48,294 nt of DNA from Rhodopirellula sp. (lineage in GTDB: Bacteria > Planctomycetota > Planctomycetia > Pirellulales > Thermoguttaceae). The notes under the pieces are model-generated. The model was not told the DNA's origin and searched no databases. It saw only the letters and a program-made list of their open reading frames with translations. Positions 16,477 to 25,376 of the stretch are shown here, in pieces. The stretch spans positions 1 to 48,294 of the forward strand of contig JAAYEH010000245.1 of assembly GCA_012728855.1 (NCBI GenBank), given 5' to 3'. Made by a program: the position numbers and the translations under genes. Position 1 is the stretch's first letter. Every line of letters begins with the position of its first letter.

Positions 16477-17763
16477 TCAGATTCTCCAAGGTTCTCGCAG
16501 CGCTTCCGACCGCAGGCGATTGGCCTGTTCGTCGCCGATGAATTCGTTCTTCCGGGGATCGTACCGCAGCTTGCGATTCAGGAAGATCGCGATATTCGCG
16601 GCGTGACAGGCGATGTGCGAGTAGCAGGCCGCCTCGGCGTTCCCCTTCGGCTTGCCGCGAGTCTTCACACAATCCAGGAAGTCGCGGACATGGAAGGTGG
16701 CCGGATAACCGCCGATTTCTGCGACCTCTCTTCCGGCCAGCAACGCCGGCGAACTGAGAGCCAGCTTGCCGCTGTCGCCCGCCTCCACCCAGCCGTCCTC
16801 TCCTTCGAACCGCACGGGGCACGAACCCAGCGGCAACCAGCCGTCGCCACGGATGATCAGTTCGACGCCGCTGGCATAGCGGGCGACGAGGCGACCGTCG
16901 ACCGGCGGGTTGTACTCGACCGGGGCCATGCCGTCGGCATCGGCGGCCCACTGGCAGAGATCGACGCAATGGGAGCCCCATTCCAGCACCCCGCCACCGA
17001 CCATGCCGCCCCCTTTTTCGAAGTTGAAGCCGTCGAGCAGTTTCTTGTTGAACGGCCGCCAGGCCGCCGGCCCGAGATAGAGATCCCAGTCGACCTCGTC
17101 CTTGGGCGGTTCCGGCTCCGCGGGAAGCCAACCGCTGCTGATGGTCGTCATGCCGGCGGGGTGCGCGTGGACCGCCTTGAGTTTGCCGAGCCTGCCGGTT
17201 CGGGCCAGTTCGCAGGCGAAGGCGAAGTGCGGCAGGTTCCGTCGCTGTGTGCCCACCTGGAAGACTCGGCCGGTGCGCCGCATGGTCTGGGCGAGGATCA
17301 GGCTTTGTGCGATGTTCTTGGTACAGGGTTTTTCGCAATAGATGTCCTTGCCCGCTCGGGCGGCATACATCGCCGCGGTGGCGTGCCAGTTCGGTCCCGT
17401 TGCGATCAATACCGCGTCAATGTCGCTCCGCTCGAGCAATTCGCGAAAGTCGCGGTACGTCGCGCAATCCTGGTTGCCGTACTTTTCGTCGGCCATCGTT
17501 TTGACGGCGGCGCGCCGCTGGGCTTTGACGTCGCAAACCGCCACGAATTGCACGTCCGGTTGCGGCAGAAAACAGCCGAGATCGTAGGTTCCTCGGTTTC
17601 CGATGCCGATGCCACCCAACACGATCCGCTCGCTGGCCGCTACGGCGCCGTCCTTCCCCAAGGCGGTGCCCGGGATCACCTGCGGCGCCATGAGCAGGGC
17701 ACTAGCCTGAAGGGTGGATTTCAGAAACCGACGCCGGTGGATACGTGCCGTGGATGCAGTCAT
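16477..17763 (-). CDS. Tat-exported Gfo/Idh/MocA family oxidoreductase
   Basis: The protein has 428 residues. HRRRFLKSTLQASALLMAP (about 9-27) is a twin-arginine signal. The NAD(P)-binding domain starts with VLGGIGIGNRGTYDL (48-62) and includes the family motif YCEKPCTKN. Downstream, GGGVLEWGSHCVDLCQWA is the conserved H-x-x-D-x-x substrate region. Family members oxidise or reduce sugars and inositols; Tat-exported forms are strongly expanded in planctomycetes. The C-terminus ends in a short Bac-type extension (CHAANIAIFLNRKLRYDP). The gene starts 36 bp downstream of the stop of the SGNH hydrolase gene, so the two may be cotranscribed. Confidence 0.93.
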   Translation of the reverse strand: MTASTARIHRRRFLKSTLQASALLMAPQVIPGTALGKDGAVAASERIVLGGIGIGNRGTYDLGCFLPQPDVQFVAVCDVKAQRRAAVKTMADEKYGNQDCATYRDFRELLERSDIDAVLIATGPNWHATAAMYAARAGKDIYCEKPCTKNIAQSLILAQTMRRTGRVFQVGTQRRNLPHFAFACELARTGRLGKLKAVHAHPAGMTTISSGWLPAEPEPPKDEVDWDLYLGPAAWRPFNKKLLDGFNFEKGGGMVGGGVLEWGSHCVDLCQWAADADGMAPVEYNPPVDGRLVARYASGVELIIRGDGWLPLGSCPVRFEGEDGWVEAGDSGKLALSSPALLAGREVAEIGGYPATFHVRDFLDCVKTRGKPKGNAEAACYSHIACHAANIAIFLNRKLRYDPRKNEFIGDEQANRLRSEALREPWRI

Positions 17764-17799
17764 GATAGGTCTCCGGTCGAGTGAACCAAATCGATCAAC

Positions 17800-18825
17800 T
17801 TACCTCGAGTATCGCCGGTCGCCGCGGCCGGTGCAAGAAGACCGGATTTTTTCGCCCGCCAGACGGCTCGCCGCATGGGCGACGTAGCCGGCCAGCAGTC
17901 GGCAACCGCGAGCGTTGGGGTGAATACCGTCGTCGCTGTAGTGCCACGCGGTACACCAAGCCCCGGGCGGTGCCATCCGGCTTAGCAGAGCGAAGCATCG
18001 GATGGGCGTGTCGGGAACGAGTTCCAATTCGTAACGCCGGGCCAACTCGCGCTCCAAGCCGGCGAAGGGATCGCTGATCAGCCCCCGCGGGATCTCGACC
18101 AGAACCGCCTTCGCACCGGCCTCCCGGCAGGTCCGGATGATTTGTTCCAGGTGTTGGGCCGTCTGCTCGCGGCTGTGGCCTTTGAGGTAATCATGCCCGC
18201 CCAACTCGATGACGACGATTTGGGGATTGGCACGGGTCAATTCCGGCAACCGTGCCAGCGATCGTTCCGTGGTGATACCGGGCTCGCCGAGATTGACGAC
18301 GTTGACACGGAGCAGGGTTGCCAGGACGTCGGGATAGCCTCTGTCGAGCGGCATGCTTGCGGTGAGGCTATCGCCCAGGCAGACAACGGGCCGCTGTGGA
18401 TCAAAGCGGCGAGGGCCGCCGTAGCGGGCTGCGTCGTGCCAGGCCCAGGCGACTGCCGCCCAACTGATCCAGAGCACGGCGAGATTGGCCAGCGAGATAT
18501 GCGACCGGCGCGATGACTGTCTCGGCCGCCCGGCAAGCTCGATCGCAGCGGCGGCACCCGCTAGCAGCACGAAGACACTCATTTCCGCCGGCCAGAACGG
18601 CCGCTTCACCAGCAGGACCACGACAACAACGGCCAGCGGCATCCAGGCCGGCCGCCGCCGACCGGCCTGGACCGTATGCACAGCGAGCCAGAAGGCGATC
18701 ATCCAAGGCAGTGCGCTGGGAAAGACGAGCAGAGAGATGAGAACGGCGAACGCGACGGCGAGCATTCCGCACGTATGGCAGAGGGGGCGGAAACGGGATC
18801 GGGGCTGATATGGCAACATGCGCAT
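17800..18825 (-). CDS. Membrane-anchored SGNH/GDSL hydrolase
   Basis: The protein has 341 residues. The first 130 residues hold about four hydrophobic segments (LAVAFAVLISLLVF, ALPWMIAFWLAVH, MPLAVVVVVLLV, LANLAVLWISWAAVAW), so the catalytic part is membrane-tethered. The hydrolase domain carries block I CLGDSLTA with the nucleophilic Ser, block III variant ELGGHDYL (His in place of the common Asn) and block V DDGIHPN with the catalytic Asp and His. The layout resembles TesA-like lysophospholipase/arylesterase proteins. The substrate may be an acyl ester on a lipid or glycan. It is divergent from the acyl carrier operon that starts 530 bp away. Confidence 0.85.
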   Translation of the reverse strand: MRMLPYQPRSRFRPLCHTCGMLAVAFAVLISLLVFPSALPWMIAFWLAVHTVQAGRRRPAWMPLAVVVVVLLVKRPFWPAEMSVFVLLAGAAAAIELAGRPRQSSRRSHISLANLAVLWISWAAVAWAWHDAARYGGPRRFDPQRPVVCLGDSLTASMPLDRGYPDVLATLLRVNVVNLGEPGITTERSLARLPELTRANPQIVVIELGGHDYLKGHSREQTAQHLEQIIRTCREAGAKAVLVEIPRGLISDPFAGLERELARRYELELVPDTPIRCFALLSRMAPPGAWCTAWHYSDDGIHPNARGCRLLAGYVAHAASRLAGEKIRSSCTGRGDRRYSR

Positions 18826-19354
18826 CCAAAATGGGCCCTTCGGCAGGATTGTCCCAACAACCGCACGAGCTAAGGCAGAAAGTGTCTTTGGCTGCGATCG
18901 ATGAACGGATGTCGTATTATTCTGGCGTTATTATTCTGGCGCGTGAGGAATCGTGACGGCGCGCCTCCTGCGAACTCCGCGGGCTAACGACTGCTGGATT
19001 ATACTCGGGCTTAACACCCGGACAACAGGTTCAGCCAGCCTGTGCCGAGATGTCCGAGATCGCTCTTGAATTCTTCTGCCGATTTCCAGCTTGTCTTCGC
19101 TTCATACATTTCGCCAAGGGCAGGGCGGTCAATAAATCATCATGCGTTGCCGTTATGCAACACGTCTGCCGAACCGCAGTACGCCCTGTTCGGGGCCCGC
19201 GGTCGCAACATGCTGTTCGGCAGGGATTTAGGCGTGGGACGTGGATCTCGCGGCGGTGTCTTCGCCCGGCGGCATGGCGGTTGCTCCGATTCATGCCGTC
19301 AGGCCAGAGTCGGCATGCAGCCGGCTCTTTCCACGCAAGAGAAACCATCGGTTG
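18826..19354. promoter_or_regulatory. Divergent intergenic region between the SGNH hydrolase and the acyl carrier operon
   Basis: No gene is supported in these 529 bases. A 13-base direct repeat tattattctggcg occurs at 18915-18927 and 18929-18941. A TATACT hexamer at 19000-19005 could be a -10 box for the plus-strand operon, though no good -35 is seen. Nine-base arms ctgccgaac and gttcggcag near 19170-19225 could form a stem in the leader. Both flanking operons must start here, so regulatory sites are expected. Confidence 0.4.
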
Positions 19355-20464
19355 ATGGACCACGTTATCGAAATCAACGACGTCGATCAGTTGCGACCGC
19401 TGCGAGGCGTTTGGAATCGGTTGCTGTTGGAAACCGGCCAGGCTTCCTTCTTCCAGTCGCTCCCGTGGCTGGAGGCCTATTGGCGGCGGTACGGCCGAGG
19501 ACAGAGGCTGCGAGTTCTCGTGGTCGGCGACCGAGAGCCGGTCGGAATTCTTCCCCTGACCGTGATCCGGGAGCGGACCCGCGCGGGCTGGATCCGGACG
19601 CTGACCTACCCGCTGCACGACTGGGGCACGAGGTTCGGTCCGATCGGCCCGGATCCGGCGGCGACGTTGGCGGCGGGCTTGAAGCACCTGCAGCGGACGC
19701 GGCAGGACTGGGACATGCTCGACCTCCGCTGGATCTCGGCCGGGGCACAACTCCTTTCGGCGACCGTCCATGCGATGCGATCGGCAGGTTTCAACGCCAG
19801 CACCGGCGTTTGGGCGCGGACGGCACTGGTCGACTTACAAGGGGACTGGGAAAGCTACTTTGCCAGCCGCACCGGCAAGTTCCGAAACAACGTTCGCCGG
19901 CAAGAGCAGAAGCTCGCGCGGCTGGGCGATGTGACCTATCTGCGCTACCGTCCCGGCGGGGCGGCCGAGGGGGATGGCCAGCCGTGGCTGCACCTCTACA
20001 ATCGCTGCGTCGAGCTTGCCCGCCGCAGTTGGCAAGGCAACTCCACGACCGGCACCACGCTCTCGCATGAGGCGGTCGCCGACTTCCTGCGCCAGACGCA
20101 CATCCTGGCCGCCCAAGCCGGCGCCGCCGACATCAACCTGCTTGAAGTCAACGGCACGCCCGCAGCCTTCGCCTACAACTACTGTTGGAACGGCTACGTG
20201 TTCGGGCTGCGTGCCGGTTACGATCCGGTGTTTGCCCAAGCGGGTGCGGGGACGGTGTTGATCGCCCACATGCTCCGCGACAGCTTCGAGCGAAAAGACC
20301 ATACGTTCGATCTGGGCACGGGCTACCTCGAGGGCAAGCGTCATTGGCTCACCCGCATCGCCGATTGCTGCCGCGCGACCCACTACCCGGTCTCGAAGCC
20401 GCGCGTGCAATTGTTGCGGGTCAAGCATTGGTTAAAGCAATCGGTCGGCGCCGCCGCTTCGTGA
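19355..20464 (+). CDS. FemAB/CelD-like acyltransferase (GNAT fold)
   Basis: The ATG at 19355 starts MDHVIEINDVDQLRPLRGVW; the frame is open to 19241 but that extension is not protein-like. The 369 residues follow the CelD/BioF2-like acetyltransferase pattern: FFQSLPWLEAYWRRYG (about 29-44), FRNNVRRQEQKLARLGDV in the middle, then RRSWQGNSTT and AFAYNYCWNGYVFGLRAGYDP. FemAB-type enzymes move an acyl or aminoacyl group to an amine, often on a surface polymer; homologues occur in exosortase/PEP-CTERM exopolysaccharide loci. It is the first gene of a seven-gene plus-strand run; the gap to the amidotransferase is 54 bp. Confidence 0.8.
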   Translation: MDHVIEINDVDQLRPLRGVWNRLLLETGQASFFQSLPWLEAYWRRYGRGQRLRVLVVGDREPVGILPLTVIRERTRAGWIRTLTYPLHDWGTRFGPIGPDPAATLAAGLKHLQRTRQDWDMLDLRWISAGAQLLSATVHAMRSAGFNASTGVWARTALVDLQGDWESYFASRTGKFRNNVRRQEQKLARLGDVTYLRYRPGGAAEGDGQPWLHLYNRCVELARRSWQGNSTTGTTLSHEAVADFLRQTHILAAQAGAADINLLEVNGTPAAFAYNYCWNGYVFGLRAGYDPVFAQAGAGTVLIAHMLRDSFERKDHTFDLGTGYLEGKRHWLTRIADCCRATHYPVSKPRVQLLRVKHWLKQSVGAAAS

Positions 20465-20518
20465 GCGTTGCCGATACGTCTCGAATCCGATACTTCTGGA
20501 ACCGATAAGACAATAAGC

Positions 20519-22525
20519 ATGTGCGGCATCGCTGGAATCCATCACCTCCGCGGCGAACCGGTCGACCCGGGGCGAGTCCGTCGTATGCTCGCGCCGATTG
20601 TCCATCGCGGTCCGGACGGGCAGGGCGCCGTGGCGCTGGGCGGCACCGCGCTGGGGCATGTCCGCTTGAGCATCCTCGATGTCAGCGGCGGCACTCAGCC
20701 GATGTCGAACGAGGACGGCTCCATCTGGGTCACCTTCAACGGAGAGATTTTCAACTATATCGAACTCCGCGAAGAACTGATCCGCCGCGGGCATCGTTTT
20801 GCCACGAAATCAGACACGGAAGTGATCGTCCATCTCTATGAGGAAGAGGGCGAGGACTGCGTTCGCCGCTTCAACGGCCAGTGGGCGCTGGCGATCTGGG
20901 ACGCACGGCAATCGAAGCTATTGGTTTCCCGGGACCGGCTCGGAGTCCGCCCGTTGTACTATGCGGTGGTCGGAAACGAGTTGATCTTCGCCTCGGAAAT
21001 CAAGGCACTGTTTACGCATGCGGGATTGCCCCGGCGGATCGACCTCGTCGGGCTGGACCAGGTGTTCACGTTCTGGTCGCCGCTGGCGCCGCGGACCGTT
21101 TTTGAAGGGGTCTCGGAGCTGCCGCCCGCGCACCATTTGATCGTCCGCAACGGCCGCATCGAAACCCGACGCTACTGGCAGATCGATTACCGCCCGAAAG
21201 CGATCGGCATCGAAGACGCCGCCGACCGGCTGCTGGAATTGCTCGGCGATGCCGCGCGGATCCGGCTACGGTCGGACGTGCCGGTGGGAGCCTACTTGAG
21301 CGGCGGGCTGGATTCGGCCGTTACCGCGGCGCTAGTGGCGCGGTCGACCAATGCGTCGCTGCGGACGTTCTCCATCACCTTCGACGACCCGGCCTACGAT
21401 GAGAGCGCCTATCAGCAGCGAATGGTCCGGCATCTGGGCACGGACCACGATGCCATCCGCTGCCGCGGCGCCGATATCGGCCGGGCCCTGCCGGACGTGA
21501 TCCGGCACACGGAGAAACCGATCCTCCGCACGGCGCCCGCCGCGATGTATCTGCTTGCCGGTCTCGTGCGGCGCGAAGGATACAAGGTCGTACTGACCGG
21601 CGAGGGGGCCGACGAGATGCTCGGCGGCTACGACATCTTCAAAGAGGCCAAGGTCCGCCGCTTCTGGGCGCGGCGGCCGGAGTCGGCTCGGCGCGAGGCG
21701 TTGCTCGGGCGGCTCTATCCGTACCAGCAAGCGATGCTCGGGCAGTCGCTCGCCTATCGGAAGGCCTTTTTTCACGTCCGCCCCGGCGACTTGAGCGATC
21801 CGCTGTTTTCGCATCTGCCGCGATGGGAACTGACCTCGCGACTGAAACGATTCTTCTCCGAAGCCGTCCGCGCGGAACTTGCCGGTCGCGATCCGCTGGG
21901 CGACGTCCGCGCGTTGTTTCCCGGCGAAGGGATGCATCCCTTCTGCCAGGCGCAGCACCTGGAAACCGCCACGCTCCTGCCCGGCTACATCCTCTCATCG
22001 CAGGGGGATCGCATGGCGATGGCGCATTCGGTCGAAGGGCGTTTTCCGTTTCTCGATCACCACATCGCGGAGTTTGCCGCCGAGTTGCCGCCCCGCTGGA
22101 AGATGCTCGGTTTGGACGAGAAACACCTGCTCAAACGAATCGCCGATCGACTCGTGCCGGAAGCCATCGTTCGGCGGAGCAAGCAGCCGTATCGCGCCCC
22201 CGACGCCGCTGCCTTGTTCGGCACGGCCGTGGAGCCGCTGCAGCTCGATTACGTCGACGAACTCCTTTCGCCCCAGCGGGTCCGCGACGATGGGCTCTTC
22301 GACGCCGGCGCCGTAGCACGGCTTGCCGAAAAGTTCCGCGCCCGCCGCGCCATCGGAGTGAAAGATCAGATGGCGCTGGTCGGTATCCTCTCCACGCAAC
22401 TGCTCGTCGAACAGTTCATTCACTCGCCCCGTCCGGCGTCCGTGGTTTCCAGCCGTACGGAAACGGTTCCGTCGCTCGCGCCGGCGCCGGCATGTCACTT
22501 TCCCTGTACCTCGGAGACGCATTGA
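20519..22525 (+). CDS. asnB: Asparagine-synthase-like glutamine amidotransferase
   Basis: The start at 20519 places the catalytic Cys at residue 2 (MCGIAGIHHL), as in class II glutamine amidotransferases; the upstream open frame would bury it. The N-terminal Ntn domain includes HRGPDGQG, FNGEIFNYIELR and the usual R-D-R-L-G-V-R-P-L-Y-Y. The C-terminal synthetase domain has the PP-loop SGGLDSAVTAALVA (about 261-274) and GEGADEMLGGY. The length, 668, is long for AsnB and close to exosortase-locus amidotransferases. It probably adenylates a carboxylate and amidates it with glutamine nitrogen. Its position beside an acyl carrier protein suggests a substrate other than aspartate. Its stop overlaps the carrier start by one base. 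Confidence 0.9.
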   Translation: MCGIAGIHHLRGEPVDPGRVRRMLAPIVHRGPDGQGAVALGGTALGHVRLSILDVSGGTQPMSNEDGSIWVTFNGEIFNYIELREELIRRGHRFATKSDTEVIVHLYEEEGEDCVRRFNGQWALAIWDARQSKLLVSRDRLGVRPLYYAVVGNELIFASEIKALFTHAGLPRRIDLVGLDQVFTFWSPLAPRTVFEGVSELPPAHHLIVRNGRIETRRYWQIDYRPKAIGIEDAADRLLELLGDAARIRLRSDVPVGAYLSGGLDSAVTAALVARSTNASLRTFSITFDDPAYDESAYQQRMVRHLGTDHDAIRCRGADIGRALPDVIRHTEKPILRTAPAAMYLLAGLVRREGYKVVLTGEGADEMLGGYDIFKEAKVRRFWARRPESARREALLGRLYPYQQAMLGQSLAYRKAFFHVRPGDLSDPLFSHLPRWELTSRLKRFFSEAVRAELAGRDPLGDVRALFPGEGMHPFCQAQHLETATLLPGYILSSQGDRMAMAHSVEGRFPFLDHHIAEFAAELPPRWKMLGLDEKHLLKRIADRLVPEAIVRRSKQPYRAPDAAALFGTAVEPLQLDYVDELLSPQRVRDDGLFDAGAVARLAEKFRARRAIGVKDQMALVGILSTQLLVEQFIHSPRPASVVSSRTETVPSLAPAPACHFPCTSETH

Positions 22526-22791
22526 TGACTCCTTTGGAATCGATCCGTGGGTTTGTTCAGGACAACTTCCTTTTTGGCGAGGAAATCACCTTCTCCGACG
22601 ACGCCTCGCTGCTCGAACAGGGGCTGATCGACTCGACCGGCGTGCTCGAGTTGGTCGCCTTCCTCGAGGAACAGTTTGGCATCGCCGTGGAAGACGAGGA
22701 ATTGGCGCCGGAGAACCTCGACTCCATCGATAACCTGATGTTGTTCATCGAAAGAAAGACGCCCGCCTGCACGTCAGGCGCTCCCGCCTGA
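22525..22791 (+). CDS. Acyl carrier protein
   Basis: The protein has 88 residues starting MTPLESIRGFVQDNFLFGE. The phosphopantetheine attachment motif is LIDSTGVLELV (Ser about residue 36), followed by FLEEQFGIAVEDEELAPENL, typical of helix III of carrier proteins. It carries the thioester-bound acyl or aminoacyl intermediate, presumably loaded by the AMP-ligase gene that follows 59 bp later. The ATG overlaps the TGA of the amidotransferase, which implies coupled translation. The last ten residues (PACTSGAPA) come from a hairpin repeat overlapping the stop codon and may be dispensable. Confidence 0.92.
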   Translation: MTPLESIRGFVQDNFLFGEEITFSDDASLLEQGLIDSTGVLELVAFLEEQFGIAVEDEELAPENLDSIDNLMLFIERKTPACTSGAPA

Positions 22792-22792
22792 C
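22773..22792. repeat. Perfect hairpin at the end of the carrier protein gene
   Basis: Arms gtcaggcg (22773-22780) and cgcctgac (22785-22792) enclose ctcc. A third copy of cgcctg lies just upstream. No T-run follows, so it is not a normal terminator. It could tune transcript stability inside the operon or be a short REP element. Confidence 0.7.
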
Positions 22793-22850
22793 CTCGTTTG
22801 ACCGCAACGGCCAGCAGAAGTTACGAACCAAGACGCCATGATCACCTACC

Positions 22851-24389
22851 ATGCAACTTGAAACCTTTCTGGAAACCAGCGTTCAACGACATCCCGGCAA
22901 GACCGCCTTGGTCTGCGGAGACCGCCGCTGGACCTACGCGGAACTGGAAGCCGACTGCAATCGGCTGGCGCATGCCTTGATTGCCGCGGGCATCCAACGC
23001 GGCGACCGCATCGCCCTCTGTCTCGACAACAGCTACGAGGCGGTGGTGGCGGTGTTCGCGGTGCTCAAGGCCGGCGCGGTTTTCATGCCGGTCAATCCGA
23101 CCACGAAGTCCGAGAAGCTCGCCTATGTCCTGGGAAATTCTCGAGCCGCGGCCTTGATTGCCTCTTCCCGAAAACTCGCCGAACTCGGCGACGAGTGGCG
23201 GAATTCGATCCACGTCGGTCTGACGATTGCCGTGGGAGCGGCAGGCCGGGGCGTCGGAGTCCTCGGGTGGAACGATCTGCTCCAGCGTCATGCCGCCGAC
23301 ACCGCCGCACCGGCCAAACGCGCGATCGACATCGACCTGGCGGCGCTGATCTACACCTCCGGCTCGACCGGCAATCCCAAGGGAGTGATGCTGACGCACT
23401 TGAACATGGTCTCCGCCGCCGGTTCGATCACGACTTATCTGGAAAACCGGGCGGAAGACATCATCCTCAATGTGCTGCCTTTGTCGTTCGACTACGGCCT
23501 CTACCAGGTGCTGATGGCGATGAAATTCGGGGGCACGGTCGTGCTGGAGCGATCGTTCGCCTTTCCCCATGCGGTCCTGCAGAAGCTGGTGGCGGAACGT
23601 GTGACCGGGCTGCCGTTGGTTCCCACGATGGCGGCGATCCTGTTGCAGATGGACCTGGGCCGCTACGACCTATCGGCACTGCGATACGTCACCAACACGG
23701 GCGCCGCGCTGCCGACCGATCATATCCTGCGGATCCGCGATCTGTTGCCGCACGTAACGATCTACTCGATGTATGGCCTCACCGAGTGCAAGCGGGTGTC
23801 ATACCTTCCGCCGGAGCAGATCGACGTTCGCCCCGGTTCTGTCGGCAAAGGCATGCCCAACGAAGAAGTCTACCTGGTCGACGAGGAGGGCCGCCGGCTT
23901 GGCCCCGGGGCGACCGGCGAGTTGGTCGTGCGCGGATCGAACGTGATGAAAGGCTATTGGGAACTGCCCGAGGAGACCGATCGGCGATTGAAGCCCGGCC
24001 CACTGCCCGGCGAGAAGGTGCTCTACACGGGCGATCTCTTCCGCAGCGACGCCGATGGCTATCTCTACTTCGTCGGCCGCAAGGACGACATCATCAAGAC
24101 TCGCGGTGAGAAAGTCAGCCCGAAAGAAGTGGAAAACGCCTTGTACAGCCATCCCGAAGTGGTTGAGGCGGCGGTGGTGGCAATGCCCGACGCGATCCTT
24201 GGGCAGGCCATCCGCGCCGTCGTCGCTCGATCGAAAGAAAGCCGCTTGACCGAGCGGGAGCTGCTGCGGCACTGCGCCGCCCGCCTGGAGGACTTCATGG
24301 TGCCGCAGATCATCGAGTTTCGCGACCTGTTGCCCAAGTCGGGCAACGGCAAAATCGACAAACGCCAACTGCTGGAGACCTCGGCATGA
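22851..24389 (+). CDS. AMP-forming acyl-CoA/acyl-ACP ligase
   Basis: The protein has 512 residues and all ANL-superfamily motifs: LIYTSGSTGNPKGVMLTH (about 166-183), YSMYGLTECKR (A5), YTGDLFRSDADGYLYFVGR (A7/A8), IIKTRGEKVSPKEVE, and the A10 lysine in SGNGKIDKRQ. It activates a carboxylate as an acyl-adenylate and passes it to CoA or to the neighbouring carrier protein. It resembles the ligases of exosortase-associated loci, though no exosortase is in the window. Its last bases overlap the next gene (ATGA at 24386-24389). The acyl substrate cannot be read from the sequence. Confidence 0.92.
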   Translation: MQLETFLETSVQRHPGKTALVCGDRRWTYAELEADCNRLAHALIAAGIQRGDRIALCLDNSYEAVVAVFAVLKAGAVFMPVNPTTKSEKLAYVLGNSRAAALIASSRKLAELGDEWRNSIHVGLTIAVGAAGRGVGVLGWNDLLQRHAADTAAPAKRAIDIDLAALIYTSGSTGNPKGVMLTHLNMVSAAGSITTYLENRAEDIILNVLPLSFDYGLYQVLMAMKFGGTVVLERSFAFPHAVLQKLVAERVTGLPLVPTMAAILLQMDLGRYDLSALRYVTNTGAALPTDHILRIRDLLPHVTIYSMYGLTECKRVSYLPPEQIDVRPGSVGKGMPNEEVYLVDEEGRRLGPGATGELVVRGSNVMKGYWELPEETDRRLKPGPLPGEKVLYTGDLFRSDADGYLYFVGRKDDIIKTRGEKVSPKEVENALYSHPEVVEAAVVAMPDAILGQAIRAVVARSKESRLTERELLRHCAARLEDFMVPQIIEFRDLLPKSGNGKIDKRQLLETSA

Positions 24390-25372
24390 ATGCGACCCAC
24401 GATACCGATTGCCGGCGACTGCTGGATTTGGATCCGGCGGCGGAAGTCGACCGGATCACCGTCGCCCTGCGGAACCAGGTGTTCGGCGATCTTCGGCGCA
24501 AGGGGGTCGTCATTGGCCTGTCGGGCGGCATCGACAGCAGCGTGGCGGCAGCCCTCTGTGTCCGGGCGCTGGGGGCCGAGCGGGTCTTCGGTCTGCTGAT
24601 GCCCGAACGCGAATCGTCGCCGGAAAGCCTCGATCTGGGCAACCTGTTGGCCGGGTGCCTCGGGATTCCGTCCGCGGTGGAAGAGATCACCGAAACGCTG
24701 GCAGCGGCCGGGTGCTACCGTCGCCGCGACGAGGCCATTCGCAGCGTGATCCCCGAGTACGGTCCCGGTTACGTGTCGAAGATCGTTCTGCCCGATCTCG
24801 TCAGCGGCGGCGCGTACCGCGTTTTTCATATCGTCGTCCGGTCGCCGCAAGGCGAGGTGCGGCGTGCCCGCTTGCCGTTGGCGGCCTACCAGCAGGTCGT
24901 GGCGTCGTCGAATTTCAAGCAGCGGGTGCGGAAGATGCTCGAGTACTACCATGCCGACCGTCTCCGCTACGCGGTGGTCGGCACACCCAATCGCCTGGAG
25001 TACGACCAGGGGTTCTTTGTCAAGAACGGCGACGGTTCCGCCGACGTCAAGCCGATCGCCCATCTCTACAAGACGCAGGTCTATCGCCTGGCCGAATACC
25101 TCGGCATTCCGGAGACGATTCGCACCCGCCCGCCGACGACCGACACCTATTCCATGCCGCAATCGCAGGAGGAATTCTTCTTTTCCGTGGGGTACGACAC
25201 GCTCGATCTCTGCTTGTGCGGCAAGGACCGGGGCCTGCCCGCCGACGAGTTGACTGCCGCCACCGGGCTGACCGATGAGCAGGTCGCCCGCGTTTACCGC
25301 GACATCGACGCCAAGCGGGCCGCCGCCCGATACCTCCACTCCGCGCCGCTGGCCGTAACGACGACAGCCTGA
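24386..25372 (+). CDS. NAD-synthase-like PP-loop amidating enzyme
   Basis: The protein has 328 residues. The PP-loop SGGIDSSVAA (about 50-59) and the block TPNRLEYDQGFFVKNGDG, then DVKPIAHLYKTQVYRLA, match ammonia-dependent NAD synthase (NadE). The length exceeds classic NadE (about 275) because of an inserted region between residues about 100 and 175 (GGAYRVFHIVVRSPQ). In this operon it may amidate a carrier-bound or free carboxylate rather than nicotinate adenine dinucleotide; that is inference. True NadE is the alternative. It starts inside the ligase stop and is followed after 4 bp by the GNAT gene. Confidence 0.8.
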   Translation: MNATHDTDCRRLLDLDPAAEVDRITVALRNQVFGDLRRKGVVIGLSGGIDSSVAAALCVRALGAERVFGLLMPERESSPESLDLGNLLAGCLGIPSAVEEITETLAAAGCYRRRDEAIRSVIPEYGPGYVSKIVLPDLVSGGAYRVFHIVVRSPQGEVRRARLPLAAYQQVVASSNFKQRVRKMLEYYHADRLRYAVVGTPNRLEYDQGFFVKNGDGSADVKPIAHLYKTQVYRLAEYLGIPETIRTRPPTTDTYSMPQSQEEFFFSVGYDTLDLCLCGKDRGLPADELTAATGLTDEQVARVYRDIDAKRAAARYLHSAPLAVTTTA

Positions 25373-25376
25373 TCCG

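Noticed and set aside
22773..22792. Rho-independent terminator after the ACP gene
   Set aside because: The hairpin is perfect but has no T-run, and the operon continues on the same strand.
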